From assembly GCA_946699065.1 (NCBI GenBank), contig CAMPDV010000855.1, forward strand, positions 62,001 through 126,000: DNA of 64,000 bases, in the 5' to 3' direction. The notes under the pieces were generated by a model that searched no databases, was not told the DNA's origin, and worked only from the letters and a program-made list of their open reading frames with translations. How positions within the stretch are numbered: the first letter of the stretch is position 1; every line of letters begins with the position of its first letter. This document shows, piece by piece, positions 47,586 to 61,760 of this stretch. This DNA is from Loxodes magnus. Its lineage: Eukaryota > Ciliophora > Karyorelictea > Loxodida > Loxodidae. Both the position numbers and the translations under genes were made by a program.

Positions 47586-48409
47586 TGATAATATTTTGAT
47601 TACTTTTAAAAAATCTATATTATAGTTTATTATTAAGGTAAACATTTAAAATAATTCTATCATTTTAAATCAGATTTTATTAAACTTTATATAATTCCAA
47701 TCTACTTTTTTCTTAATTTAAATTAAAATAAAATTAGAGATAAAATTCTAATTTTTTAAATTTATAACGATAAATATTTGTCTATAATTAAATATCTAAA
47801 TAAAAGAATAATAAATTTAGATATTTATAATTTTAAATTTATGTTTAATCTACAATTTTCTTTACTTTAATTAGATATACAACATAAAGTATAAATCAAA
47901 TCAAACTTTAAATTATTACAAAATAAATACACTTATATTGTAATCTTTTTATTCAAATACTTAACTTATAATTCAACATATTATAACTATCAATATATTT
48001 AATATAACTATGCAATATATCAACATTATAGTCAATTAACAAATCCACAAATACCATCAACATTTATCTCAACAAACAGATCAATTCTTAACCATCAACC
48101 CACAAAACTCACCTCAAATTAAGCCTATCACTAAAATCAAATATTTCAATAAACAAGAGGATTAGGCAGTTAAAATCATTTTTCTACTTAATTAAAGAAA
48201 GAGTTAAAGATTGAATGATAATAGAAGATATTCAATTTATAAGTAAAAAATAAAACAATTCTTGCTATTATTGTAATTCATTGAATTATTTATTCAAAAG
48301 AGATTAAAACTATTTTGTTAAATTAATATCTAAACTGAAAAATAAAAAACTTAAAAGATATTCATTTTAAAAAACCATTCATTAATAAAAGCTTTACTTC
48401 AATAACTAA

Positions 48410-50054
48410 GCAGAAATAAACAGCTCAAAAGTAAATCATCAAGAGAACTGGAAAATATTTTTTAATAGATAACTAAAATATTTAATCTTTTATTTAACTT
48501 TCAGTCAACAAAGTTAATGAAAAAGAGAATAAAATAAATCAATAACACTAAATATCTTTATTCATATAAACTAAAAATAAAAAAGATAAAATATTTTATT
48601 TATTCTAATTTTCATTAATATTCTAATAAAATTAAGTCTTATTAAATATATTAAAATATATAATAAAGGATTAATATATTCAATTTAACATATTATATTA
48701 ATCAAACCTAACATTTAATTTAAATTCTTAGCGAATTTAATAAAATCCTTCTACTATCTTTTTAATATTAAACCATTAAGAATAAACTTTATTTGAGATA
48801 TTCAATTTTATAATATCTTAAAATTAATTCATTTTTAAATAATCAACACTAAGATATAACATTTAGAATCAATCTATTTAACCAATAGTATTATGATCCT
48901 TTAATATTAGTATAACCATATAGAGATTAATACATTATAAAAATCTTAATTAATTACTTTTTTATAAAATCTTAAGGTTATTATGCTACTATAAAGGGTA
49001 TAAGTTACTTCTATCATATAGAAAGTTATTTAATTTATTAATTAACTAAATAAGTTTAACATTTTATAAATAAGTAAGTTATACAAATATATATTAGTTA
49101 CTATTATACAATCTTTATAAAATAATAATTTATTTTTCATTATTAACAAAAATATTTTTATTTTCTATACTTAAAGAGAAGCTTTGGGCTTAATTTTATA
49201 TAATAAAGTAAGAGTAGATTTTTTAAGGGATGGTTATAATTATAGTTTTGGTTTAAATAATTAAATAGAAATGAATAAGATAGAAATGGTTAAAGTGTTT
49301 TGATAAGATTATTGATAAGGTTGGTCTATATTATTTTTAATAGTTCTTAAAATTTAATTATTATTATAGTATTTAATAAATCTATTAGAATAAAAACTAG
49401 ATAATAGCTAATTTAAACTAATTATATGTTACCGATCAAAGTATCAATGAAGTTCTTTATTTTTTGTAAAAAGTGAGACTTTAATTTATTAAGATATTTC
49501 TTATTTAAGTATAGCTTATATGATAACTACATAAAAATTTTAGACCAAATTAAAATAACTTAGTTTCGTATTATAATAAGATATATTTTCATTTAAACTT
49601 AATATTTAGAGAATAATTATAGCATCCTTTTATATTATTTATTACACCTAAACTTGGATTTATTGTTTCAGAAATATTCTTTACTCGTCAATTCTCTACT
49701 AAACTTCTTTATTATATACTCTATCTGTATTCCTTTTTATCATTTTCATTCTAAGAACATAATTTGAAGATTTTAAACTAAATAATTATATAAAATAATG
49801 CTTTAATATCAAAAGCTAAATAGTTTATTTATTATGCTTTAAATTTAATATTTTAATATCCATTTATTTATATATAACTATTGAAGCATTATTTATTATC
49901 TCTTTATTCTACTTATTTTATGAGCAAAGTTATGTAAAGATTATATTTTATAATGCAATATTAAAAGTATTTTAATAAGCTGCTTTAAGTAATTTTATTT
50001 TCTTAACATAAATTATTTATTAAAATATAAAATTAAATATTTGTTTACTTTCTT
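48410..50054. repeat. LRR downstream spacer of copy 7
   Basis: Full-length spacer. It includes the empty site for E1 (around 49060-49075) and the empty site for E3 (around 49840). No gene was recognised. Confidence 0.7.
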
Positions 50055-51892
50055 TCAAGTTTGAATGCTACCTTTCTCAACATTATGGATTATTGTCATC
50101 CTTACGAACTTCTATTTAAATTTATTAGCCCACTATTTATTTATTGACGTTCCTCTAATATTTAAATATTTTAGATTTCTATAAAAAGGATATTCTTATC
50201 CCTCTTAATCACAAAGTGGAAAACCTTCCTATGTAACATTCTTTGAATTATAAAGATTTAATATTTTTAAATGCTTACAGTTAGTTACTATTTATACTAT
50301 ATCTTTATTATTTAGTTAAGTTCATTAAAAGTATAATTATTTTAATTTGTTTATTTTAACTATTTCATTTATTCAATTCTCATCTAAAATTTAGACATAT
50401 GCCAAGTTTAAACTTTCTAACTCCTTACAGTTTTAACTCATAGATTGTAAAGTCTTATTATTTAGTTTTTTCATATCCGTAAGAGATAATTTAGTTAGTT
50501 TTCTACAATTCTCAAAAATATAACGTAGAGTTTCATTAGAAAGTTATCTAACAGAATTAAAGGATATTTCTTTATAATTTTATCCATAATCTCCTATTTT
50601 CTTCAAAGATGAACTAGTAAGTGAATATAATTAATTTAATATAAGAGACTTTAAACTAGGACAGTTTTACATTAAAGATATCAGTTGATTATCATTAAAA
50701 CTATAGCAATTATAAATCTCTATATGCTATAAGGTATTATACTACTTAGAAAATAATTCTTATATTGTTTCTGCTTATAAGCTTGAAAAAATTGTTAAAC
50801 TACTAAGTTTAAAGTTTTTTAACTTCAATATGAATTAGTCGTAAGATATTTCTATATTATATTAGTTCATTTTGTTTAAATTAGGACAAAAATCAATATA
50901 CTTGTTCATATCTCTATTATGGTTAATGTTTATTTCTTCTAACATGTTTCCTTTTTATTATAAATATTATAATAACATTTCTTGATTAATTCCTTCACCA
51001 AATATAATTAGTTCCTTTAAATTCAATCCTTAACAATAGTGTAGCAAAAACTTTCCTGTTATCGATTCCTAATTTATGTCTTAGATTTCTAAGGATTATA
51101 AATGAGTCAAGCTTTACAAAAAATTTAAATTTTCTTCATAAAGATTAAAAACACTTAAAACTAGTCTTTTTAGATTTGACCATTTAGAAATATATTCTTG
51201 AAAGGTTTTATCTAAATTATTTAGTTCAAGTAAATGAATTTCTTATACTAATTTAAATCCTTTTTGAAATAAATTTAATTTTAGTTCTAAGCATTTTTTT
51301 ATTTATTGAAAGATTTCTTTTGCTTAATTTTCTTATTATCATTTCTAAGTATCAATATACAGAATTTTAGTATCAGATTATAAAATTTGTTTGAGAGTTC
51401 AGTTTTTTTTATTTTAAACGTAGTCTTTATTACTTGAATATTATTTTATTTCTAACTTTTCAAATTAATACTTAAACTTATTTAGAAATTTATTAACCTA
51501 TTGTAATCTACAAATGTCTATATTTTTAAGGAACTAACTAATAATTTGAAGAATATAAGAATTGGAAAATAAAGTTTATTTATTACTTTTAAACTGCTAA
51601 TGTTTTATTATTCTTAAGAAAACTCTTTTTCTTAGTTTAAGTGCTCGTTAATTCTCTTCATTGGAAGCGTAATATCTTAGTCTTTTTAATCTTTTATTGA
51701 TTCTTTTTAATTTATCAAATTATTTTTTTATTTTTAGTCTTAAATTAGATCCTTTTAAATTTGAGCTGTTACTTAAGTTTCTTGGAGATGTTTATTAGAT
51801 TCTTCTTATTATCGATCAGAAGAGGACTATTAGTTTGGATTATCTAGTATATAATTTTAGCTACTAGTTGATTAATCACTGCTGCTTTACAT
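50055..51892 (-). pseudogene. F-box/LRR gene, copy 7 (one-base deletion)
   Basis: 1,838 bp, one short of 613 codons. The missing base is near 51598 (GCTAATG for GCTTAATG in copies 1 and 6), in the Gln-rich N-terminus before the F-box. All internal TGA positions are kept in the family frame. Upstream is a short remnant of the WD40-type gene 3' end. It is possibly functional if the base is an assembly error. Confidence 0.8.
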
Positions 51893-53000
51893 TTTATTAT
51901 AATTTTTTATTTTATCAGACTATTTATACTTAGATTATGAATAACGGCTATATTTATAAATAAAACTTAAGGTTTAAACAAGCATTATCATATTTAAGTA
52001 ACTTAATTAAATTTACTTTTTCAAATAAATAAAAGAACTAAATTAAATGAAAGCGTAAATAGTTTATTTATCTTATAGATATTCTTTATAATAAGCTGAA
52101 CATAAATACTTTCTTAGGTTTTAATTAGAGAGTTATTTTAATGGATATTCCTTTAGGAAAATGAAATTTTAAGTTATGGTTAATTTAAATTTTATGAATA
52201 TAAATGCTTAGAGAAATTAGATATCCTTGCATATCATTATTTATAATTCCATATATATTTAGTGCATTTATTTAAATATATAGTGTATACATAATAGTCT
52301 CCTATAAAAAATATAGACCTGAGATGACTTAGAAATCTTTCTGAAAAAATAAGATAAATGAAGAAATACAGTCTGAATTTGAATTGTTGATTAAGATGTA
52401 GAAATATAAATATGTTAGGTTACTTAATATAGTGGCTGATTAGTAAGATTGATAAAGAATTGTATATTAGTATATTAGTATATTTGGATATTAGTTGGTG
52501 AAAATAAAGAGAAAAGATATGAAATGATATTAAAGTTAATGAGTTATTTGATAATTGAAGTATTACATAAACTTATTTTAATTATTAATAATTAAAATTT
52601 CTAATTGTTAGTTTAATAAAACAGATTAATAAAAAGAACCTTGCTCCTTCAAAGATAACCATATTTCGTTATACTTAAATATTTGTCTATTATTTACAAC
52701 AAGGAAACTAAAATTAAGAAAATATCATTTTTACGTCATTTAAACAAGGCAGAACTACTAGAATAGAACTAAGATTAACTCTAAGATTCAATATTAACAA
52801 AGATATAGCAGTAAAAACAAAACTACTAAGATAATAATTAAGTGAAGAGTCAATTTTATTTATACGCCCCTTTATTATCACTAGGGAAAATTTACTTTTA
52901 CTATGAAGGGATGTTGAAACTACTAAGAAATCAGGTATTTAATTATACTTTTCATAAAAGTAAAATAGATAATTATGCCTTTTCTATTGGAAAAAATTAA
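51893..53000. other. WD40-type remnant and A+T-rich spacer
   Basis: 51893-52345 matches 4022-4480 and 13041-13480 (end of the WD40-type gene) and then stops abruptly. 52346-53000 is A+T-rich, with no gene recognised. Confidence 0.5.
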
Positions 53001-53700
53001 TAACGTAAGCATAAACTCTAAAAGGAAATACAAAATTAATTCTCAGAATATGAGACTTAAAAGTTTAAGTCATAGAGTCAGATTAAAAAATAAGGACTTT
53101 GTTATAATAGTGGTGAAGATTCAACATGAGAATAACTAATTTGAAAAATTAGAAGTAATTCTGAAATGAAAGAGTTAAACTTGCAAACAAATAGAAGAGA
53201 GCTTTAATCAATTAACCTATATTTATAATCTATAATCTAAAATAATAATAAATTAGATCACAAGGTATTGATAAAGAGTAAAAGTCTGCTTATATCTATA
53301 AGCAGAGAAATATATTAAGATGCTAATTATGCAAGAAAAAGGACATTTACAGTTTTGATATTTAATAAAAGTAAATTATAAAAGAAAAAATAATTAACCA
53401 AAGGGAGTTAAATATATTTCTCGAGAGAATGTAAAATTTATATGAAAAAATTATATTAAGGTAAGAAAATACATGAATCAATAACTGAAAAAACAATAAT
53501 AAATTAAGTAAAGTGATAAAATGATTTAAATGATGCAGAATCCTTAAAGAGCAAGAGAAGAACTGAACTAAAGAGAAAGAATAGAAAGAAAAACTTAAAC
53601 AATTTCAGAAGCAGTAAGAGAAATTTCATAAAGAACAATAAACATAGACTTCTGAAAACCATGATGATTCTATTAGATAAAGTAAATATATGATTTGAAA
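53000..53700 (+). pseudogene. ORF1-like remnant E6
   Basis: A half knuckle CQLCKKKDIY at 53321-53350 is closest to E4 (CYYCKKKDTN). The preceding stretch is Lys/Gln-rich. Just before the knuckle is a perfect 9-bp hairpin (53285-53306, loop ATCT). Ends and other motifs are not recognisable, so it is an old, decayed copy. Confidence 0.4.
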
Positions 53701-55064
53701 ATGTATTGAAGTAATTAGTTAATGAAATAAGATTTAAGGTTTTTTTAAGATGAATGTAATAATGTTATGTAACTAGGATGTATTTATATATGAATTATGT
53801 TTGATACTAAGATATGAGTAAAAGATGTATTTAATGATACTTAGGTTTAGGTTAAAAATGTGGTAAAAAGTGTTTTTATAAGAGTTTTGATAATAATATA
53901 TTGATATATTGTCTTAATTAAGAGCATATTAATATGATTTAAAAGATAATTAGTTGATATTAGTTTTAGAAGAAAAAGACTTAGCAAAATATTAGTAATA
54001 TACATTTGTTTATATTAAGTTGAATATTTGTTTATTAATTACTCTTTTTTAATAACTAGCACAAATGTAAGATGCATTATATTTGATAACAATTTGCACA
54101 TATATGTGTATAGTAAAATAGCTTAATATTGTTATCACAACTAATAATAAAATTCTAATGATTTAATTATAAATTATTATTGTTGAGATATATTAATACT
54201 TGATTATCTAATTTCTTCTTAGCATAGCTTTTATTAATTGATATTGCTTATTATATTAGTTGATATGAAACAATTAATAATAAGAATAATAAGAGATATA
54301 GTAGTATAAATATGATTAATTAATAGTATAATAGTATGGATGTTATGACTGCTACTAAAAGGAAGAATATAGATATAATGTTTAGTATTTAGAAGATTGA
54401 AATGGCCTAAATGTATGTTGTAGTTAGTTTTAAACCATTAATTTGGCTTATTTTCTTAATTATTTAATATATATAACTAGAGTTTTTATTTAATATTAGC
54501 AGTATCTATCTTTATAAACAATATTATAACTCATAAGGATCTTTACAAAGAAGCAAATTATAATAAGAAGTTCTAATATAATTGTATATCAAAACCAATT
54601 CAATTACTAAATTGAGATAGTTAATAGACTATTTATTATCTATTTAGCTACTTTAACTAGTTACAAACTTATCAATTGCTTTAATTCTAACTAAGTTTAT
54701 ATCCAACTTTAAATATCAATCACTATTAATATTTCCTATATCAAATACTACCTTAAACAAATAACTAACTAACATCAAACTAGTACCTAGATATTAAGCT
54801 TAACCAAACATACATTTTCATTCAATATTATTCAAAAAGTAACCACAACAGTAACTTATTTTTATTACAAACTATAAAAACTATTCCTTCAAAACTAATC
54901 CTCCTACTTTAGATTTAGAATTACCTAAAATTAAGTCAAGTAGCTTACGTTAAAGACAGTAAGAATTCTTGCCAAAGTAAAAACCAATCTTTCAAAATTT
55001 TGATTCTATAGCTGCAATAAAAGGAAATTAAAAAAAAAGTAAATGTAAGAAAATTTATTATTAT
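53701..55064. other. A+T-rich spacer
   Basis: Nothing recognised: no GC-rich island, no repeat shared with the rest of the window, no coding-like frame. Confidence 0.5.
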
Positions 55065-55069
55065 TATAG

Positions 55070-55445
55070 AGAGTGTAGTATCTCGTTGGTCTTTCAATAT
55101 TAATATTTGAAATTAAAAAAATGCTCTCATAATTATTGCTATCATTCTAGCCGTTTAATGAGTTATGTCAGTTTCCCAAATGGGCAATCTGCTCATTATA
55201 AATTATTCTCGAATAAAATGTTCCAGTTTTCTTGAATAAGATCCAAATAAGAATTAGTAATTAAATCATTAGTAGACCCGTCAATCAAACGTTCATACTA
55301 CAAGCTAGAACTCTTGGTCATTTTAGACTTGTGTCTTCCGAGCTTATCCACTCTTTCTCGTGGTGACATCTAGTGCGAGATTACTCGCAATGCAGTATAC
55401 AATGTACCAGACTATCTACTAGTTCTCCTGACGAAATTAATTTTA
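55070..55445 (-). mobile_element. SINE family 3, second copy
   Basis: Paralogue of 35270-35690. The ORF from ATG 55369 aligns codon for codon with the first copy (DKLGR, YERLIDGSTND, YLDLIQENW), with TGG where the other has TGA. The 3' hairpin has lost part of its 5' arm, and the tail is (TAA)n. Confidence 0.5.
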
Positions 55446-57146
55446 TATATATAATATAATTAAAAACAAGGATAAAAATGGTAAAATTAAATGAACTATG
55501 AATATCTTTAGCAAATCTTTGCATAACCTATAGAGTAACAATATTTGAAGTATCTATAAAAATCTAGTAATAACAAGTTTATTAAGTCTAATAGTTTTAG
55601 ATACATTTCTATAAATAATAATTATAATATTAAAAAGCTTAATAAATGGAAATATTTGTAGGAAATAGCTTAACAGTAAATAAAGAGAGAACAGTTTCAT
55701 ATTTTAAGTGAAAATAAAGATTTGTAAATAAGCAAAAAAGTAAAATTAAGTATAAATAGGTAAATTTTAATATTTATCTTATAGATATTCTTAATAAGGT
55801 GCTAAATACCTATATTTAATTACTTTTATTTTAAATGTTTTTTATAATTCCTTAAATTTTATTTCTAGCTAAATTTTAAATTTAATGAAATATAAATGAT
55901 AATACAAAAGCAATTATTGCATAAATTATTGAAATCCTTATATTTTAAAAATAATCTTAGACATAAAAATATGATCATATAATGATATAGTAATTATATA
56001 ATTCATTACTAGATTATATAGTAAGAAACTTATGACAAATCTTTTAAATATAATTATATAAGAAAAGTTTCCAATATTACTAACCCTCAATTCCTCACTA
56101 CTACTAAATTATAAATATCATATTTTTGAAAGTTTATTATAATTCAAACTTTTAGTTTAATTAAAGTAGGTTATTATACTAGATTTTTACCTATTTATTT
56201 AGATTATTCTTATTATGTTTTGTGTGTCAGAATTAAAACAGAAGTTTTGGACTTAATTTGATATAATAAAGTAAGAGTAGATTTTTTAAAAGATGGTAAT
56301 AATTATAGTTTTGGTTTAAATAATTTAATAGAAATGAATAAGATAAAAATGGTTAAAGTTATTTTATAAGATTATTGATTAGATTGATCTATATAAATTT
56401 TAATAATTCTTAAAATTTAATTAATTATTATGGTATTAAACAAACCTATTAGAATACAAACTAGATAAATGCTCATTTAAAAAAGATATGAGTTACCAAT
56501 CTCTGAAAAATATCAATGAATTTATATTTTGTAAATAGTGTTACTTTAATTTATTTAAGATATTAATTTCTTATTTAAGATATTAGCTTCTTATTTAAGA
56601 ATATCTTATATGATAACTACATAAGAATTTTATAACAAAATTAAAATAATAGCTTAGTTTCATATTATAATAAGAGATGTTTTCATTTAATCTTAATATT
56701 TTAGCATAATTATAACATCCTTTTAAATTATTTAATACACCTAAACTTGTCATTTATTGTTTCTAAACTATTCTTTTCTTATCAAATCTCTACTAAACTT
56801 CTTTATTATATACTCTATCTGCTTTCTTTTTATCTCTTTCAAGTTTAAGTACAATAATTTAAAGATTATCAACTAAATAATTATATAAAATAATGCTTTA
56901 ATATCAAAAGCTAAATAGATTATTTATTATTATGATTTACAATTCATATTTCAATAGTTATTTATTTATATAAAACAATTGAAGCATTACTTATTATTTC
57001 TTTATTCTACTTATTTTATGAACAAGTTAAGTAAAATTTATATTTTATTATATATAAAAAGTATCTTAATAAGTTATTTTAAGTAATTTATATTTTAACA
57101 TAAATTATTTATTAAAATATAAAATTAAATTGTTATTTACTTTCTT
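55446..57146. repeat. Spacer downstream of LRR copy 8
   Basis: 55710-56220 resembles 19550-20080. From about 56250 it is the standard LRR downstream spacer, with a local repeat of TTAATTTCTTATTTAAGATA near 56560-56590. No gene was recognised. Confidence 0.6.
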
Positions 57147-58985
57147 TCAAGTTCAATTACTATCTTCCTCAACATTATGGACAACTGTCATCCTTACGAA
57201 CTTTTATTTAAGTTTTCTAGCCCACTATTCTCTTATTTACGTTCCTCTAATATTTAAATATTTAAGATTTCTATAAAAAGGATATTCTTATCCCTCTTAA
57301 TCACAAATTGGAAAACCTTCCTATGTAACTCCATGTGAGCACTCAATTTTTAAAAGATTTAAATGCTTGCAATTAGTTATCATTTATACTATATCTTTAT
57401 TATTTAGTTAAATTCATTAAAAATTTAATTATTTTAATTTGTTTATTTTAACTATTTCATTTATTCAATTCTCATCTAACATTTTGCAAAATATCAAGTC
57501 TAAACTTTCTAACTCCTTACAGTTTTAACTCATAGAATGTAAAGTCATATTATTTAGTTCTTCCATGTCCCAAAGAGATAATTTAGTTAGTTTTCTACAA
57601 TTCTCAAAAATATAACGTAGAGTTTTATTAGAAAGTTGGCTAATAGAAATAAAGGATATTTCTTTATAATTTTATCCATAATCTCCTATTTTCTTCAAAG
57701 ATGTATTAGTAAGTTCAAATAATGAATCTAATATAATAGATTTTAAATTAGGACAGTTTTACATTAAAGATATAAGATGACTATCATTAAATTTATAGCA
57801 ATCTTCAATCTCTATATGCTATAAATTATTATGCTACTTAGAAAATAATTCTTATATTGTTTCTGCTTATAAATCTCACTAAATTTTTAAGTAACTAAGG
57901 TTAAAGTTTTTTAACTTCAATATGAATTAGGGGTAAGAACTATTTATATAAAATATGTCAATTTTGTTTAAATTAGGACAAAAATCAATATACTTGTCCA
58001 TATTCTTATTATGGTTAATGTTTATTTCTCCTAATGTGCTTCCTTTTTATTACAAATATTATAATAACATGTCTTGATTAATTCCCTTAATAAATAATTT
58101 TAGTTCCTTTAAATTTAACCCTAAACAGTATTCTATTAGAAACTTTCCTGTTATCGATTCCTAATTTATGTCTTTAATTTCTAAGGAATATAAATGAGTC
58201 AAATTTTACAAAAAACTTAAATTTTCTTCTTAAAAATTGTAAACACTTAAAACTAGTTTTTTTAGATTTGAGCATTTCGCTATATACTCTTGAAAGGGTT
58301 AATCTAATGTATTTAGTACAAGTAAATGAATTTCTTATATTAGTTTATATCCTTTTTGATATAAATTTAATTTTTGTTCTAAGCATTTTTTTATTTATTG
58401 AAAGATTTCTTTTGCTTAATTTTCTTATTATCATTTCTAACTATCAATATACAGAATTTTAGTATCAGATTATAATATTTATTTGAGAGTTCAATTTATT
58501 TTATTTTAAACATAGCCTTTATTACTTGAATATTCTTTAATTTCTAACTTTTCAAATTAATACTTAAACTTATTTAGAAATTTATTAACCTATTGTAATC
58601 TACAAATGTCTCTATTTTTAAGGAACTAACTAATATTTTGAAGAATATAAGAATTGGAAAATAAAGTTTATTTACTACTTTTAAACTACTTAATGCTTTA
58701 TTATTTTTAAGAAAACTCTTCTTCTTAGTTTAAGTGTTCATTAATTCTCTTCATTGGAAGCGTTATTTCTTAATCTTAATACTCTTTTATTGATATTTTT
58801 TAATTTATCAAATTATTTTTTTAATTTTAATCTTATGCTAAAATGTTTTGGATTTAGGCTTCTACTTAAGTTTCTTGGAGGTGTCTATTAGATTCTTCTT
58901 ATTATCGATCAGAAGAGGATTAACAATTTGAACTATTTGGAGTATAATTTTAGCTACTAGTTGATTAATCAGTCCTGCTTTACAT
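57147..58985 (-). CDS. F-box/LRR protein, copy 8, intact frame
   Basis: 613 codons to the family stop position. TGA at codons 165, 185 and 507 is checked by position (58491, 58431, 57465). An extra TGA two codons before the usual stop (57153-57155) replaces Asn-Gln of other copies by Asn-TGA; if it terminates there, the protein is 610 aa. Domain layout is as in copy 2. Upstream is block B. The plus-strand open frame at 58268-58462 is antisense. Confidence 0.85.
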
Positions 58986-59124
58986 TTTATTATAATTTTT
59001 TATTTTATCAGGCTATTTATACTTAGTTTATGAATAACGGCTATATTTATAATTTATATAATCATAATCATATTTTAAATAGATTTAAATTAGTATAATA
59101 AACTGTTTATATGATATAAATTAA

Positions 59125-59455
59125 TAAATAAGATTATAGAGCAAGTAGCACCCTAATGGCATGCAGTTCTTTAATAAAGATTTTTAATGTTTAAATATCT
59201 CTTTGCTGAAGTCTTCCAAAGCGCAAACATTCCTTTGCATGTCTTGTCTTCTATAGAGCCGTGATCAGAATCCTCCCTAAGAGACGTTAATATATCTGGC
59301 ATCTTTCATCATTAACTTTACTTGATGCTTCTTCAGTCTTATCTTCTCTTGGCTTCTACTAGATTCTTGTTTGGTTCTTCGCTCATGGTATTTCCTGGTA
59401 CAGTATTTAAAGTAAATCTCAGTTGGAAGATTGTTTCTCCCTATTTAAATTTAAT
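59125..59455 (-). mobile_element. SINE family 2, block-B position
   Basis: Same position and layout as 24140-24470. The outer hairpin stem has AGAAC against GCTCT (one A/C mismatch). Confidence 0.6.
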
Positions 59456-61375
59456 ATATATAATAATAATAGTTTATTATAATAATTCAGCTTTAATTGT
59501 TTATCAATTTTTAGCTCTTTATATAATAAAAAAGTAAAACTTCTTATCTTCAATTTCTTTTTTTGAGTCTCTATTTAGATTTTCTACTTCTTGAAATAAT
59601 TAATTAATTTTATTTAAACATTTCTAATTATACTTTAATTATTCTTTTTCGATGTCTACAACTATTCAAATCAAGTTGCCCTAAAATGTATTTTAAAATT
59701 TTCATATTGCACTATTTGAATTTCTTGTTCCAAATAGATATAACTATCTCAAGTTTTTGCTCTATCAATGGATTTCGACTGAAGTTAGGAATTAGAAGCT
59801 TAAAAAATGGTTCTTTCATGCTATTGGTTATATTTAAAAGCTTCTACCTAAAATGATTTGAACGTTTTGATATTGGCCTGAGAGAAGAAAAGTTTGAATA
59901 TAATATAATAGTGAAAATAAATATGATAGTTTGAGATAATATAGGAAAATAAAAGATATAATTGTAATAATTGTAATAAAAGGAAGAATCCTTATAATAG
60001 GAAAGAATATTTAAAACTATCTTAAATAGATTAAACTTAATAGGAAAATATCTTTTTTAAATGTTTATTTAAATTGAAAATAAAGTGTAGAAATATTTAA
60101 GTTTTAGTATTTAATAATATTTATCTCTTACTCTATAGAAGCCTAATAAGTTACTTTATTATAAAAAATGAAGAGACTTTCTATTTTAAAATTGATAAAA
60201 ATAGCTTTGAATCACTAAAAAATGAATAATTAAAATTTGTAAAGAACAAAATATAAGTTGACTAATTATAAAATAATATAAGCTAAATATCAATAGAAGT
60301 AATACTTTAAAAATAAGTACTTTATTATAATTATTTTTAAAAATCTTTATTTTTCTACAATAACTATTAATAAAATATTAAATAATTAAACAATAATTCC
60401 TAACTTAATTATTATAAAAACTTTACTAACATTTTTAATAAAATCACTTAAATTTAAAAAGTAATTATAATTTACTTAAAGTACATTTAATTTACTTACC
60501 ATAACTTAAGTAATTAACATATATCAATCTAAGCTAATTTTAATATTTACATTAATGCTAGATGATTCTTATAAAACATTCAGGAATACTATTTTTATAA
60601 TATTATATTGAGAGTAGATAAAGTTATTTACATTTAATCTAAGTGATGCAACTATTTAAATTACTTTTTTACTAAATCCTTTTAAGTAATTTTTAGTAGT
60701 ATAATTTTAATATCTTTGTTTATTTTACATTATATTTATAAATAAAACTTAAGTAATTATTCAAAATTTATTTCTTACAGTTAAAATCATAAACACAAAA
60801 GAACCTTAATTTCTTAAAATGTCATCTTTTCTTATTGTATCTTAAAAGCTGGCTATTTAATACTACTTTTAATAAAACTATGCTTTAATAATGAGTCAAA
60901 ATATTAAAAGTTTATGTTTGGAAATAGCTAAAATGCTTATATAAAATATTGATATCTCCTAATACCAAAAATAATTAAATTTAAATATCTATTTAGATTA
61001 TTTTTTTATTTTTATATAATAGAATTAAAAAATATTTTTATGCTTAGAAAAAAAATATACAACTTTATCTGAACTTTCTTAAAAAACATTTTGAAAATGT
61101 TTATAAAATAAATAGCCTTTTTATAGCCAAATTATAATTTTCTTTTAATTTAATTCTATATTTATTAGAAATTAATTGATGAATACTATGTAATAAAATG
61201 TGATTCAGCAAATACTCTATATTATAGTAAATGTTTTTTTATTTATTTGCAAAGAGTCTTTATTCATTATAACAACTTAATTGCTTTTCAATTTTAGTTA
61301 CTTGTCTTTTTGCATAGTTAACTTTTTAAATTATGTTATATACATAGCAATTATAATTATATTTAAACTCCTTAT

Positions 61376-61760
61376 TATTATATTATATACATAATTTAAA
61401 TAGGGTTGAAAGTCCTCTCTTTCGGACGCTGTTTGGAGACCCAGCAAGGCAACAAAAAAATGAGCGCGGACGGAGGTTAAATCGGAAGAAGAGAAACCAA
61501 TACAAGAGAAGGAAGATGTGACGAGCTGGATTACTCTGAATGCCAGAAGGAAACTTTCTTCATCATAGGTCGGGGAAATGTACCAGTAATCGCATATTGC
61601 ATCCTATGCTTTGGAAGGAAAAATTACAGGGACATACCGTAGGAAGAGAAAATAAGGAAAGATAGATTTATAAAATTTTTTTCGATAAAAATAAAATTAA
61701 TTTAAAGAGCTGTGCAACAACGAGAGTGCTACGCGTTCTGAAATCGAATTTATTTATTTA
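61376..61760 (+). mobile_element. SINE family 1b, second copy
   Basis: Same insertion as 26376-26785, carried with block B. The 3' hairpin is unchanged, while the body has about a dozen substitutions without codon bias. Confidence 0.7.

Larger units (their letters stand above)
41690..48400. repeat. Block B, copy 2 (longest)
   Basis: Homologous to 24060-28940 but it lacks the family-1b SINE (empty near 45550). It gains a second family-2 SINE (42580), a LINE 3' fragment (43425-44466) and a palindromic insertion (47215-47585). The stretches 42900-43420, 44470-47210 and 47590-48400 are A+T-rich with no gene recognised. Confidence 0.8.
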
